Source of the DNA: Ulota crispa
Taxonomy: Eukaryota; Streptophyta; Bryopsida; Orthotrichales; Orthotrichaceae
DNA: 64,000 nt
NCBI GenBank assembly: GCA_963920765.1
Contig: OY987242.1
Coordinates: 3,932,789 to 3,996,788, forward strand
Reading direction: 5' to 3'
Made by a program: the position numbers and the translations under genes. Positions 1 to 13,964 of this stretch are shown piece by piece (position 1 is the first letter of the stretch; every line of letters starts with the position of its first letter). The notes beneath the pieces are model-generated. The model was not told the origin of the DNA, did no database searches, and saw only the letters and a program-made list of their open reading frames with translations.

Positions 1-871
1 TCTGAAGGACCAACTATCCCCCAAGGGGACAAATGGATTTTAGGCATGTACCTATAGCTAAAATACTTTGTGTTATTTTTTAAAACTTTTATTGAAAGTG
101 GGGAATTCAAAAATCTACGTGGGCATTTAACTTTTTCTTCATTTGGACATTTGACAAAGAAGTTATCAAGAATTTTCCAAAATTAGGGAAGAAGGGGTAA
201 TTTGGGCAAGGCCTCTTCTTTGTAAGTGGATATTGACTCCAAAGAGGTTGAGCCCTTCTAGGCACAAGGTGTGGACACTTGAGCAAAGGGGAGTGGAGTG
301 CAAGGTAGCCATCTTGAGGGACTCCCAAACCTCCATTCCTTTTGCCCCTTGTAAAATTGGTGCTTTAATTTTTGAGCAGCTTGAGTAATTGTTTTTTGAT
401 CCATTTTCTTTCAAGTTGTAGTAGATTAAGATTCCTTGGTTTTTACCGTTTGGATCAAAATAATTCAGATTTCTGAATTTTACACAAATCCTCCAATTTT
501 GCCTAGTTTACTTGCAAAATTCATGACCTTGCATTCAAATTTTTTTTAAAGTATGCTACACACCTCCAATTCATTTGCAAATTCTCCAATACATACCCAA
601 CTTGGTCTTCTACATGGAGAAACTAAACATCAACTTTGTGTAAAACAATTTTTTTGCTATAAGAGTGGTTAAAGGATTTTGAAATTTTTGGATAGGAAGA
701 GAATTTTTTTTCTTCACTTTACATGTCAATACCTCACTCTTTTTTATCTAAAATAAGCTGAATTTTTCCCACAAGTACCTCCCAAAATCTAGGACAAGAC
801 CTTATGGTTGGATTTTAGTTTAGTTTTTTTTTCCTACCTTTACAAAAAAAAAGGGCTTGGTCCTTTAGGGG
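1..871. mobile_element. Right part of a TTAA-type (piggyBac-like) element
   Basis: The right terminus reads CTTGGTCCTTTAGGGG followed by TTAA (872-875), matching the terminal repeat of the family described at 52165. The left end lies outside the window. No coding capacity was seen. Confidence 0.5.
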
Positions 872-875
872 TTAA

Positions 876-1866
876 GAGTTTCTACAATGTTAAGTGCAAG
901 TTGTAATTGTGCTAAAGTCCAAAAGTACATCTTATTTCATACCTTAGTTTCTTGACGTTTTCTTCAGCTTTGGATTTCGTGCTTCAAACTTTCACGATTG
1001 CAATATAGAATTTAACCATCTAGGGAAAAAGCCAATATCCAATTCTTTCTCCAAGTTAATTATTACAATATGCATCTCGCTAGAATTTGAGTTCAATATT
1101 TTTGGGCAAACCTATTGATTCCTTTAGTATACATCAGGTTAGGAGATTGAATAGGGACCATAAGGGTATAAGTCCCAAACAATCACTTATATGGCATTCA
1201 AAGAACATCTAACATTCAAGAGTTGAAAAAATACAACTTTTCTCCAATACCATGTGAAAAGTAATTACATACACCTCACCATCACTGAACAACATTAATT
1301 GAAACCTTTCCCACAAAACAAGAAAAGGTCTCATATTAAAAACTGTACAACACATCCAAAGTTACATAACCCCTCTACATATCTTTTGTCACATCACCCT
1401 CTCTTGTCACTTTCATTGCCACATGTGGCATATGACGACTAGAAAAAGGGATAGTGATAAAGAGAGGGATAACACTTGAGAGTCATAACCTTCTCTTCCA
1501 CTCACTTTTTGGAAGTGAATTGTAATCGGATGGTCTTGATCTAGTTTGCTAGAGATGGTTATGTCCCATAATAGGCTTGCCGCTCTATGACTTGACCAGT
1601 TATGAACCACATAAACCTACTGTACAAAGACGTTCACTTCAATTCTTTGAAATGCAAGGTATGCTATGAAACACCTCCTACTCATAAACCATCAGTTCAA
1701 AAGCTCAACAGCTAATGGAGAATTTCGCCGCTTTACCTTGCAACACGGAGTAGCCAATCTGCAGCTCAAAATTTACAGAAGGCCGTATGTACTCATTTGA
1801 CTCAACGCTCAAATTTTTCGCATGCCAAGAAATAAGCTTGAGAATTAAAAACCTGAAAATTACTTG
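876..1866. other. AT-rich spacer downstream of the ceramide synthase gene
   Basis: No gene or clear repeat was recognised. It probably includes the 3' untranslated region of the minus-strand ceramide synthase gene next to 1866. Confidence 0.4.
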
Positions 1867-4800
1867 TCAATCCTCCTTGTCCAAGTCATCTTCGTCTTCT
1901 GAGTCTGGAAATAACAAAACACAATTGTGAAAAGCCATGTCTAAATGGGAAAGTTCTAAATCCCCCCAGTTATTTGCTAAAATGAACTCATTTGGGAAGA
2001 CATAAAAGGTAGAAAGGTATGACAAAAGTGTCCTAATTTTTTTACAGTAAGAAAATACTGGGAGCTTTTAAAGAGAAACTTCTGCTTTTTCAGTTCACGC
2101 ATGAACTAGCCAGAAAAAAGCAAAAAAAAGAAGAGCAGAAACAGGAAGTGTACCAGAGCGAATGTCGTCAGAAATCTTGCCCCAATCTTGCACTTGTTTC
2201 ACAATCATACGCCACATCAGCACCCACCAGTAGATATGCAGAATGAACAAGCTTATCAACAAGGTGTTGAAGATGTAATACAAAACTGGGCCCTGGGGGT
2301 TTGTTTTCCGGTCAAGAAGCTGCAGAACTTCATAGCTGTGTCCAGAAACAGACACCAGGACCTAGTCAGAATAAGCTTACAAAGGGCAAAAAAATTGAAT
2401 GCATCGTGAATGCATTGATCCGAAGTTTAAACATACAGAGACAAAAATAAAAATAAAAATAAAAAAATAAAATGATATGGGCACACCGGGGGGTTGATAT
2501 ATGCACACCCCCCGCTGGATAGACTTTAGATTTCTACCATCAAAATGCTGAATTTGAGAATTTTGAATTCAGATTTGGACTTAGAGACCTTGATTTAGTC
2601 TAGAACCATGAAGGAGGCTACAATTGAACAACACCCAATGAAAAAGCTTATCTTTTTTTACAAACAAAAGTAAAAGTAATACTTTTTCCCCTAGCTAAGC
2701 AGTTTCATTGGGTGTTGTTCAATTGCAACCTTTTTTATGGTCCAAATCTGAATTCAAAATTCTCAAATTCAACTTTTTGATGGTAGAAATCTAAAATTTA
2801 CCCCCAGGAGGGTGTGCATATTTCACCCCCAGGTGTGCCCACATCAATTCCCTTAAAAAAAAACCTCAATGAAGTTAACTGGATTCAATCTTTTCTGAAC
2901 AAGTTATAAAATTATTCAAAGCTTTATTTAAGTACACACTAGAGAAGGATACTTTCTGGCATTAGAGAGTGAAAATTTTCACAGGGTCCTCAGGAATTTT
3001 ACCTGGTGCTCCAGATGACAAATGATGGGAAGTAGATGAGCCGCAAGAGAACCCAGGACAACACAAACAGTAAAAAGGCAACGCTAGCGCAGACCTCCGA
3101 GCCCAGGTACTTGCTCAGTTTTGCTGATTCCAGAATTACATCACTGGCATCGTGAATCGCCAGTACTACCGAACCCACTCGAGCAAACCTGTTGCAAAAA
3201 CACATAAACATGGATTATTCATAACTAGACAAAAAATGCTCGCCTTTGATGTGCACAATTAAGAAGCTTCAAAATCATGCATAAAACATTCTTTAGCAGG
3301 CAGTAGTGACGTGGCACCTTTTGAGAACAGTGCCAACTAAGCATTGCTTAAAGTGGTATCCCGTCAAATCAGGAAAAGAGAAGCAAAATTGACATCCTAT
3401 CACATCTGATGGTAATGAATGAAAGGCTCATTGACTTGAGGAGCTCATTGGTTCAAACTTTGCAAAACAGGGTGTCAAGCAAGATTTTTTTTTCAAAAAG
3501 CGCTCAACAAGAGCCCTCTAGAATGTCTCGAAAGGCCAAGTACCTGGAAAGGTAAGAGAAAATGATAAGGACAACTGCAGCAACGTGATGTGCCATACTA
3601 ACACCGAAATCTTTACGTTTGGTCTCCCAAAAGATCAAGGCAAATATGCTGTAAGTGTAAAACCCTCCAGCAAATCCATAGAGAACTTTCAGCTTGAGCC
3701 TGCGACACCAAAGCAATGATTCAACACCATGAGCGAGTGCTCCCACAAATTTGTACTTTTTTCTGGGGAATTGTAAATTGAGGAAACCAAGGGATTTGTA
3801 AAATGTCCATTTAAATAAAGGGAAAATTTCATGGATACCCCTGGAGTTTGCAATATGTACATAGATACCCTTGCTTTTTCAGAAATTACACAAATACCCT
3901 TGGATCATAATTTTTAGGCATTTACTAGTTGTGCTTGTTGACCAATGTTGAAGAAGGGAGTGTAATGAAACGAAAAAGAAGCACCGTGCGCACAAAGGAA
4001 GAAGGGAAGTGGCACGCACAACAAAACAAAATAATCCTTGAAAACTTTGGTACAAGGGTATTTGTGAAATTTCTGAAAAAGCAGGGGTACCTTATGTAAA
4101 TATGGCAAACTTCAGGGGTATCCATGAAATTTTCCCTTTAAATAAATACCGGAAATACAAACTGTTGTGCAAAGAAAGTCATATTTAAATATTTCTTAAA
4201 AGGGTGAAGATGTAGTAGAATCAAGTAGTTGGTTTACCTTGTCATCTGGTTTGGCCATCGCTGATTGCCCGGGCCTACCCAGAATTGTTTGCTCTCAGTG
4301 AACCAGGGCTCATTGTAAGTGACTGCCAAAGCAAAAAGCTCGGCTGTGAGGTAATACAGACCCTTCCACGCCGACTCCTTGAACTTCGTCAGCCTCTTGC
4401 TTTGATAATCCTCCAAGTCTTTTGAAGTCTGCTGCTTTACACCACATATCACGTTCCTTCCCACTCTCTACAAATCCACAAAAACAATAAAAAAATCAAA
4501 ATTCCACACTCAGTCGGTTTCAACAACTTTCTCAACTTCTAAACTTTCTCTTGTCACCAAAAAAAGAAGGAGCAGAATTAGGTGCCTTCTCTATTTGAAG
4601 TTCATCGTCTCCAATTCAAAACTCATCGTTCTCTCCGCCCAGGTAGTTGAACCGCTTCCATCATACTCTTCCTTACATTCACGCCGCTCTTCAGACCCAC
4701 GTAAAATCTTGTTCTTCGTTAAAATTTGACTTAAAACTGAAGAATCACAATTCTTCTCTCATCATGAGTGTCTATGGCATAAGAAAATGGCCAGTAGCCA

Positions 4801-5351
4801 TGGCTTAACACCAAGGTTGCTCGGTATCAGTGAATCAAGAGCATACTTAGGTCTATGTTCCTAAGGTTTAGTGGAATTTTCAAAACGATCAAAAAATGAC
4901 ATGCTTCAATTCTCGATGATTTAGGTTTCAACTAGTTTGTTCTAGCTGGCAAAACTCTAAGGAATCCATGGGAGGATTGGGAAGGGCACAAGAGAGAGGA
5001 ACTTCAAGCTCAAAACTGAAGTAAACATGTCACTACTCACTAAGAACAACAAACCAAGAAAACAAAGGTCCTAAATTTTTTGAAAACATTTCAAGATAGC
5101 TATGGTTTCGCAAGAATTTGATAATTTGAAGTGAAGCTAAAGATTCACGAGTCAAGTGTCAGAAATGTTCAACTAAGAGAGATCCCAACCTCCAAAAGCA
5201 AGATGTCAAACAAGTAGCGCACAGTCGGGAAGAGCAGAGCAAACAAGGGCATCATGAGCAAGTCCTTGGCGGCAGGGTAGCTTTCTTCCTCCCAGTCCGG
5301 CCATGTCACCTTCTCTCCCAATCGTTGCTGCAACAACACCAGCGACGCCAT
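1867..5351 (-). CDS. LAG1/LOH-like: LAG1/LOH-type ceramide synthase (TLC domain), 317 aa
   Basis: This enzyme N-acylates a sphingoid base with an acyl-CoA to make ceramide in the ER membrane. Six exons join in frame, all with GT-AG introns: 5190-5351, 4238-4467, 3544-3699, 3003-3188, 2154-2335 and 1867-1904 (954 nt). The start at 5351 gives MASLVLLQQ and an N-terminus like plant LOH proteins ([12 protein letters not shown]). Visible family marks are [12 protein letters not shown] and VTYNEPWF in exon 2, the Lag1p motif with the HH pair ([10 protein letters not shown]) in exon 3, the HD pair ([12 protein letters not shown]) in exon 4, [11 protein letters not shown] in exon 5, and an acidic tail ([12 protein letters not shown]) encoded by the last exon. 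The length is normal for the family. The exon 5 acceptor is at 2336/2335, because the nearer AG at 2362 breaks the frame. Introns 2 and 4 each hold a transposon. Identity is sure; the substrate chain-length class is not readable. Confidence 0.95.
2474..2852. mobile_element. Foldback element, family A, copy 1 (in LAG1 intron 4)
   Basis: The two halves are inverted copies of each other, from ATATGGGCACACC at the left to GGTGTGCCCACAT at the right, with a short central loop near 2655-2680. Shared internal words include AACAACACCCAATGAAAAAG and its complement. Related copies are at 11081 and 14314. It has no coding capacity. Confidence 0.8.
3820..4136. mobile_element. Mutator-like MITE, family B, copy 1 (in LAG1 intron 2)
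   Basis: A 317-bp element has terminal inverted repeats beginning GGGAAAATTTCATGGATACC, about 70 bp long in total. It is flanked by a perfect 10-bp direct repeat TTTAAATAAA (3810-3819 and 4137-4146). A 9-10 bp target duplication suits the Mutator superfamily. It is non-coding. Confidence 0.85.
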
Positions 5352-8300
5352 CCCCACAGCAGGCCCTGCCAAACTGCTCAACCGAGAAGTGGAATCCTTC
5401 ACCGATCGCTGCGAATTCAACACACGAACCCCCACACAAACCCAAAACAAGACAGAATATATCAAAACTCAGGAAGAGATTTAAATACACTCCCCCTCCC
5501 CCAAGATGAAACAAAAAGTAGAAAAACAGTAGAACAACTATGCTACACGTTCAAAATACAAAGTAAAAGAGCACCCTGGTACCTCAAAGCGTCCAGTACC
5601 ACTCTGCTTATCCATGGATGTCACTAAACCGCAACAACCTCAACACTGCTTGCCTGCCAGTTCCGTAAAGAGGTTCATGTAAGTGAAGTGTAGTACGCAC
5701 TGGTGCAGCCAGCTCATTTGCATGCAACCCTCTGACAAGGTCCTACAACACAAAACTACTGATTTCCACGAGATTCTCGCAATCCTTCAAACGCATAGAT
5801 TGTTGCTCCGTCCCTAAAAACAGCAAAATGAAGACGGAGAAGATGCAGATGGAGAAGAAGAATCCGGAGAAATGAGGCACCCACTTTCTTCGAACTCTCA
5901 CCGCCTCGAAGTCTTACATGAGAAAAACCAGCAGGAATTGGAAAACTGCATTCTTTGTTTTCCCTGTCCCCACCAAATATAGCGCAGCCAGGGTGGAAGC
6001 CACCTTGGTCCTTTCCCATGCGGTGACAGAGCTCTGCTCCAATGGGGTTACCCGATTGCCATGCTGTGGCACAGCTCTCCTCCTATGAGGGCTATTTCTA
6101 GTAAAACTTCCCCGGCTACTCTTTTGTACCTACTCCAAAAAAATATAGAAAATTCATGACTCAATAAAGAATGTGCAAACGTGTGCAGTATCCTCTTTTT
6201 TCTCGTATTTCGGATAGTGCTAGGATGGCTACAATGATTATTAAGGTAGACAGGCAACTTTTCTGTACACTCGTGTACTTTTTGGACAGAAGTTCATGAT
6301 TTCTTCGTTGCTTTTGTACTACTTTCAGGACAAAATTGGAAATTTTTCATGACAAAATTGGAAATTTCATCTGATGCTTCATCATCCATTGTGTATCATC
6401 TATGAGCTTACCAAATAATGGAAGCAAACTTACATTAAATACTGTTGCCCTACACTATTTTTTTAACATTTGACACTATAAGAATATTTACTGATAGTTT
6501 GATACTACTATATTCTTCATCAGCAATTATTGTGATAAACAAAATTTGAAAAACATGTAACAACAACAGTGTAAAAAGACAAACTAGTAACGTCTAGGGA
6601 CTTAGGTTAGATGGCATGCCGTCAATTTGTGGGCCCAAGGTAGAAAATTTCAGATTTTTCACGAGCTAAAAATTGAAAGACTTTAGAAATTTACCACTAA
6701 GTTTAGAAGTAGAATTTTGAATTTTGAATTCACGTTTGGATTTAGAGGCCCTAATTTAGTCCAAACTAGAGAGGATACTGAGTCATTGCCCAATACAAAA
6801 ATAAGGGGCAAATTATTATTATTATTCTATCTGTAAAAAAAACTCTAAGATTTTGGCTCTTTGGTCCCACAAAATGACATATCATCTAACTTCAATAGCA
6901 TGTTGGCCGTAAATCATGTGAAACCCAAGTATTTAGAGTGTTGCATATGCCTCCAAGCGGCCAAACACTAAGTCATGAGGTACTATTTTAAGGGTAAGGC
7001 AACCTAATTATTAAGGCAATCTAAATGCAATACTTAATGTAGCAAGTATGGTCAAATTGTATCTAATTGGTGCATTTAATATGTTTTGTCCCTGCAAAAG
7101 GAACTTGAATAGGGAATATTTTTGGTTTATCATTGATCCTGCAACACGCACCGTAGGTAAGGAAAAATTGAAGAAAACCATTTATGTGTGCACGCTCATC
7201 CATTGTATAAGCGAATATAAGAAAATATCATCCAAATTTTGGTGCAAGTGATGTTTTTTTAAGAGGGATTTGGCAATTTTACCCGGTTTTTTTAGTATTA
7301 AAGTAGCCAACATCAAAACGAGGTACTTTTGTAGGCAAAATTTGCCTAAATTTTTTGTATGGACTTTGACCCTCCACCACATCATTAATGTTAAAGTTTA
7401 GCTTTAGCATCGTTTTGTAAAACCTTGACTTTGGTGTATTTTAACCTTGGATTATTGCTCGATCCATCTCTTTTGGGTTTTTTTCTCAAAACCCTTTGTA
7501 TAACACAAATAAACACCAAAATTTGTTCAATTTTAGCTTTTTTGCAGATTCTTGTGTTAGCCTTTTAGCATTTGTAAGATTTATGAATCATGGATTGTCA
7601 AAGCCTAGCTTTGTATATATCTACAAATTAAATGGTAAAGGTAGGTTTCAGCTTTTAAATCAATTATTGATGTTCAAAAAGTAATTCTCTCCTAAAATGA
7701 ATCAATAGGTATGTGCTTTGAAATCGTCAAAAATGTTGTCACAGTATAATATTTACATTCCAAATTTTGGTAAAAAATGCTTAGTGAAATTCATTGGTAA
7801 TGCTTGAAAAACAGAGGAGTTTTGAAAACACTATTCAAATTTATTGATAAAGACTGATAAATGCATTGGTAGACCTATATGGGTGTGATGTATACGTCAT
7901 GGTTTACAAATCTCGTATGAATAAAGCATTTTTCTAAATTTTACATTATAATGCATCCTTACATGTTAAAAAAGTGGTCTTTAAATTAGTGCACATGAAA
8001 AGTTTGGATAATATAGTTTTACTTGAATAGTAAGGCTAGTGTATCTTTTAAAACAAAACACTTGTCTAAACTATATCTCCTACTTAGTGAAAAGAGTCAA
8101 CTATTTTTGTCTTTTACTCATGAAGAACCACAAATTTGACATCCATAAGTGTTGGGTTAAATATGAGTACAAACCAAATTTTCATTATTATCCCTGCTTT
8201 ACAAATATATAAAAGATGTAGACTTTTTTTTATACAGATTTTATCTTTTATAACATATGAATTACAAACACATCACACAACATTTATTTGATGTTAAATT

Positions 8301-10389
8301 TGGTCAATCTTGCATAGTGCACAAAAAGAATTTGATTTTTACACTCCCAAAGGTTATTTTACCTTCTTCCCCATGCCAATGCCACTATCACATTCTCACA
8401 TATGTAAAGAAAACTTGAATAATGGTACCAAACAACATGCAATGTTTCTATCAACTTGTGCAATCTACAATCTATAGAAGACAACCCAATTTTGCAAAAT
8501 ATATATACACTCAATTTGAAAATAAAATAGTTTCATAAGGAGTAAATTAACTAAATTTAATCAAAAAATTATACCAATATTCGTGAAAACATGTTTCAAG
8601 CTAATAAAGTTGAGTTTTAAACATTCTGCCTAATTATTTGAGTTTCTATATCTCTTCTATGAATGAATTTCTTTGACATCATCCATTTTGGTATTCTCAA
8701 AGAATGGTCTTCAAGACTTTGGAAGCACCCATTTATCTCTTAAAAATTGTGAGCATCAAATTGAACTATTCTTAGTAGGGTGCTTTTATCAAGAAGGATT
8801 ATAACATCATATAAATTATTATGATTCAAAATATGGTAATCAAAAATATAGTTTAAGAAATTTATCTAATTTCAATATATAATAATCAAGTCTCTAGAAA
8901 ATTTGGTTGGTAAGTGAACATATATAGAGGGTCTTTTCTAGGATTTGGATGTAAAAATTAATTGTTTCCTACCTCTCAAGCATATTTTAAATCTAAAAAA
9001 ATAGAAAACAAGAAAAATAAGCAAAATGAGACCAAAATGAATTATGTAGTTACACTCAAGCTGGTAAACGTCATTTAAATTTATTAATTGGAGAAGCATT
9101 TTTTTGGTTTTGTTCAAAGATACTCCAAGAACTTGAGTACTCATAAAAGCAATAGAAGTGCCTTAGGGTGTTTCTACAAAGCTTTTAGAAAAAAACGCAT
9201 CCATTTGTAGTTTAATGAGATTGAGACCAATGAAACTTGTATTGTTGAACTAAAAATGTATTTATAAGACATTACTTTAAATAACTAATCTAAAATAAGA
9301 TAGTGTTTTCATGACATAAGCACAAACCAATTTCAACTTTGCTTGATGATTAAATGAGTCTTTTGCTTCTCAGCAATTCAACATTTGATTTTTTTATCAA
9401 TCTAATAAAAACATTGCTTTCTAGTGTTCTTACATTTTTTAAAAGAACATGTTGTGCTCTTTTGCAATTCAAAGATTACCTATCTAACCTCTAATGTTCC
9501 CTTGCATGTTTCACAAAGAGGTTGAAGAAAAATACACATTTTAAGATTGAGAATTTTTTGGGCAAATATAGATGTAAGAAGCAAAACTTGGAGTTGTTAC
9601 CATATTCTACCTTAGTTTACACTAAAGTGCAAAATGACATTGGTTTTGTTAAAAGCAACGTAGCACATGAGAAGTATACATGCAAAAAATCATTTACTTG
9701 TGAATTCAAACATAGAGTTGCAATCAATGTTGCAAAAACTTACAAAAAAAAAAGTGAAAAAAATATCAATGGCATGTTTAGTATATGCGTTTTTTTTACA
9801 AAGTAACTATTATTGTTAACACAAGAATCAAATAAGATCAAACTTATGCATTGATGAAAATATGACAGTCCCAAACTGATGCAATTTTTTTTCCCAACAC
9901 CCTAACAACAATGTCATCATTCCTTACACTGTATAATAGACATCATCTTTAAATTAACTCTTCCTAACTACTGCAAAAGTATCAAAGTTCAATGGTCATA
10001 AATGCTAAGTACCTTACCACTATAAATTCATTGTGTTGTATTTCCATCATCCAAGCATACTTGTCAAAGATTTGGTTCCTTTGTCACTCTTTTACATCTT
10101 AGAAGGTGTAACTTCAATAGCTTTCCAATACATAAGATCCAAAATATTTGACAAAGAAAATCTAACACTAGTACAAAATTCAGCACAAAATCAACAAAAT
10201 TTCAACCAAAAATTGTTGATTTTTTTTGTGGATTTGGTCAAGTTGATTTGGGTACTTTTTTGTTGATTTTTTGTTGATTTTTTGTTGAATGTATACTGTT
10301 TTTTGTTACTTTTCACGTATTTTATGTTGTTCGATTCTATTTTTTTTCAATTTTTCAATTTTTTTTCATAAAATTTTATTTTATTTTAT
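5352..10389. other. Upstream region of LAG1 gene and AT-rich gene-free DNA
   Basis: 5352-6260 holds the probable LAG1 promoter and leader and no supportable ORF. 6260-10389 is AT-rich with no recognisable gene. A half copy of foldback family A is visible near 6690-6800 (GAATTTTGAATTC, then TTAGAGGCCCTAATTTAGTC). Confidence 0.5.
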
Positions 10390-10575
10390 AAAAAAATGAA
10401 ATTTTTTAAGGGCCGGGCAATTGTCCACAACGTTGGGTAGCTACCCACACCACCGAGGAGCTACCTGCACCACCAGGCAAGGCTGTTGACAGTGGGGTTT
10501 GAATCCCCCACCTCCGAGCTTACACTCCACAACTCATCCACATTATTCACAACCACTAGAGCACGTGCACCCACA
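10390..10575 (-). mobile_element. tRNA-derived SINE-like element
   Basis: Read on the minus strand, CTCTAGTGGTTGTG resembles a tRNA A box (as in TGGTCTAGTGGTTAG of Asp/Glu tRNAs). About 50 nt later GATTCAAACCC fits a B box. The body is richer in GC than the surrounding DNA. The ends and target duplication are not clear, so the class is tentative. Confidence 0.45.
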
Positions 10576-11080
10576 CATGTGCACAATAGAACCATGATTC
10601 TATTTGTACATTAAATGTTCATGTTTTTAGTAAGCCAGTAGACTTTGGAGGCTATTTTGGCCCATTAAAGGATTTTTTTCAAAAACCTTAAAACTAAGAA
10701 AAGTTGGTAAATGTATTTTACTTTCATCTCCAACAATTTTTTTGGATTTCAATCTTTTTATCAAAATTTATGAGTTAAAATCAGAGAAGATGTTTAGAAA
10801 TTTAAAAAAAAATTGTTTATTTCCATCCTTTTGATTTTATTTATAAAATTTTATTGGAATTTACAAATCTCAAAAGGATTGTTGCAGGCAAAGGTTGGAT
10901 TCATTAATAATCATTACTTAGTGCTAGTTTTTTTGTAAAAAGTACCTTATTTTGTTAAAATAGCCTCCATAGTTTGATAGCTTTAAATAATATGAAATTG
11001 TGAAAAGTTACAGAATTAAAACCTTGCAACTGTAAAATCAAAATTCTATAGACTTCTGAATAGTTTTGAATAGTTTTTAA

Positions 11081-11492
11081 GGGCATTAATATGTGAACCA
11101 CACCCTTTGAACTATTGTACCACACCCCCGAGGTAAATTTTAGATTTCTACCATCAAAAATTTGAGTTTGAGAATTTTGAATTCAAATTTGGACTTAGAG
11201 ATCATGATATTGTCTAGGACCATAAAAAAAGTTGCAATTCAACAACACCCAATGAAAAAGCTTATCATTTTTTACAAACAAAAGTAAAATTAACACTTTT
11301 CTCCCTAAGTAAACTTTTTCATTGGGTGTTGTTGAACTGCAACTTTTTTTATGGTTCTAGACAACACTATGGTCTCTAAGTCCAAATTTGAATTCAAAAT
11401 TTTCAAATTGAGCTTTTTAATTGTAGAAATCCAAAATTTACCCTGTGGTGTGGTATAGTAATTGGAAGGGTGTGGTACACATATCAATTCCC
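11081..11492. mobile_element. Foldback element, family A, copy 2
   Basis: The halves are inverted copies, sharing the AACAACACCCAATGAAAAAG core with the copy at 2474. The right end is TATCAATTCCC. The central loop is near 11280-11310. It is non-coding. Confidence 0.8.
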
Positions 11493-12419
11493 ATCTTTTA
11501 AAGCTTATAAAAATGTTTTATAAGATTGTTTATTTTTAATTCATTTGGTTGGTAATAGAAGAAAAACTACTAAAAATACCCTTTAAGTCTTTCAAAATAT
11601 CAAGTTTACGCCGAAAGTATTTGAAACATAAAAAATATTTCTTATTTTTTGTAGGAATATCAATTATACTCCTATTATTTTGGAAAAATAATAAAAAAAC
11701 TCTTCTATTTTGAAATGTTAAATGTATCCTTGTGTTATTTGAAATGTAAAAATCACCTTTGGTTTCTTGTAAGAATTTGCATTAAACTATACACTTGGTT
11801 ATCATATAACACAAAGATATAAATAATTGAAAATAGTTGAGGAGCATTTTTAATATTTTCCCAATATATTAGAAGCATTGTTGATATTTATACAAAAGGA
11901 AAAATATTTTTGGTACTTTTAATCCTTGAAGGACATGTATGATTTTTTCAAAGAATTGAAGAGCATCTTTTATATTTGTTTGCAAAGAAATTTTGGTATT
12001 TAAAACAAGAAAATGTTGTATTTTTTATATAAAATTTTGTTGAATGAGTGAACTTTTGTCCAAAAGTATTTAGATCAACAGAAAATTGTTGATTTGTTTG
12101 TTATTGTGGTCCTGTTTTTACTTGACTTTAAAGGCTGCTAATTTTAAATCTAACCAAGTTGTGAAAAGTAAAGAAAATAAAACCAATCAATGTACACTCA
12201 AACTTCTAAAATAATCTTTTTTTTTTAAAACTTCTTTTATTTTATAAAACTTCAAAACATTTTAATGAGGTCCAAACAGATTCTAGAGAGATTTCAAAAA
12301 CAAACCTAAACTACTGTAATAGTTTTTTAATTAAAACTGTTTTAAAGTATTTTGATGAATTACAAAAAGATTCCTAAAGGACTCTAATATAGTCTAAGAG
12401 ATTATATTTCTATAAATAT

Positions 12420-12925
12420 TTTGAAGTACTTTGACAAATTTCATAAAGATTTTAAAAAGATTCTCAAAGATTCCAAAAAGGTTCTTGAAAATTCTCAGAG
12501 ATTCTCAAAGATTTTTAAAATTTCCAAAAAGATTTTCAAAAGATTCCAAAAGATTCTCGAAGCTTCTCAAAGTTTTCAGGAAGATTCCAAGATTATTCTT
12601 AAAGATTTTCAAAAATTCCTAGAACATTTCCAAAGATTCTCAAATATTCCAAATTATTCTCAAAGATTTTCAAGAATTCTCAAATATTCCTAAAAGATTC
12701 TTAAATATTCCAAGAAGATTCTCAAAGATTCCAAGAAGATTCTCAAAGATTTTTGAAGATTCTGAAACATTCTCAAAGATTCCAAAAAAACTTGAAAAGA
12801 TTTCCAAAGATTTCCAAAGATTCTCAAAGATTCCAAGAAGATTCTCAAAGATTCTAAAATCTTGAAAGATTCTTAAAGATTCTTAAAGATTCACAAAAAA
12901 TTTCCAAAAGATTCTCAAAGGATTC
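12420..12925. repeat. Degenerate minisatellite, AAGATTCTCAAAGATTCC type
   Basis: About 500 bp consists of imperfect tandem words such as AAAGATTCTC and AAGATTCCAA. The long open frames here encode Lys/Phe/Ser-rich periodic sequence and are a by-product of the repeat, not a gene. Confidence 0.8.
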
Positions 12926-13964
12926 CAAATTTTCTGTTGATTTAGATAATGGTGTTCAAATCAACAAAACATATTTAGTTTTTTACAGAATTTTGTTAAA
13001 TTAGTCAATTAGTGTGGGCAAGTGCCCAAATCAACAAGAAACTGTTGGTTTTTTGTTGTTTTGGATGGAGTTTTCTACTAGTGTAAGTACAAAAAAACAT
13101 CTATTTACAAAAGATGGAATATTTCATATATGTCAATGAATGACCAATACCTTGTATAATAAATTATCCAAGAACAAAAAAATCTCAAATAACATCCTGA
13201 TCACAAACCAAAAAAGTAACATACAAAACACAATCTTGGAATTCAAAAGATTATAACACCTCTAACTATTAAGAACAATCTAACATCATTGACATATACA
13301 CATATATCAATAAATCACTATGCTACTAAGGGTATGTTCACACTTGGTGTTTATAACCCCTAAATGCCTCAGGGTACTTTTCTCAGTGCAAGAAGGTATT
13401 TTGGAAGTTTTGAATTGGAACTGTGAGATTGTTAGTAAACCTTGAGTAAAAATTGTAATTGTAGGATCTTGACCTCTAAGGCTTTCAAATGGTGTTGCCA
13501 ATTCTAAAAAAACCACGTAGATGTTAAGATATTTGTGACTGATGTGGATGAGTCCAAAAATTTTGATTTTTTTTGGAGCTGCCTCAAATTTGTGATGCAA
13601 ATTGGCAACTTTTGGGTACAAAATTGGGAAACTGCCACTTTTGATAATTTAGTACTTGTTGTTGCTTCAAAACTAATGACTCCCCTTCTAAATCCATGAT
13701 CACAACTTCACAATTGAGCTTGCAATGCAATTGTCAAAGAGCTACCACTTATTATAAAAAAAATGTTTTATTCCAATTATTAACCAACTTTTTTTTGAAT
13801 GAAAGAATTTTCAACAATGAATGAACTCTAATTTGTATAAATAAAACATTTTAAGTGAAATTAGCACAAAAACACACTTAGATTTTGCTAGATGATGAAA
13901 TTTTAGTAAAAAGGCCCTCACTGCCCAAGGTAATTTCCAAGGGAAATATTAATTTGGGAAAATA

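Noticed and set aside
5756-6257. Minus-strand ORFs upstream of the LAG1 gene
   Set aside because: They have no recognisable protein similarity and the LAG1 frame is complete without them. They may lie in its promoter or leader.
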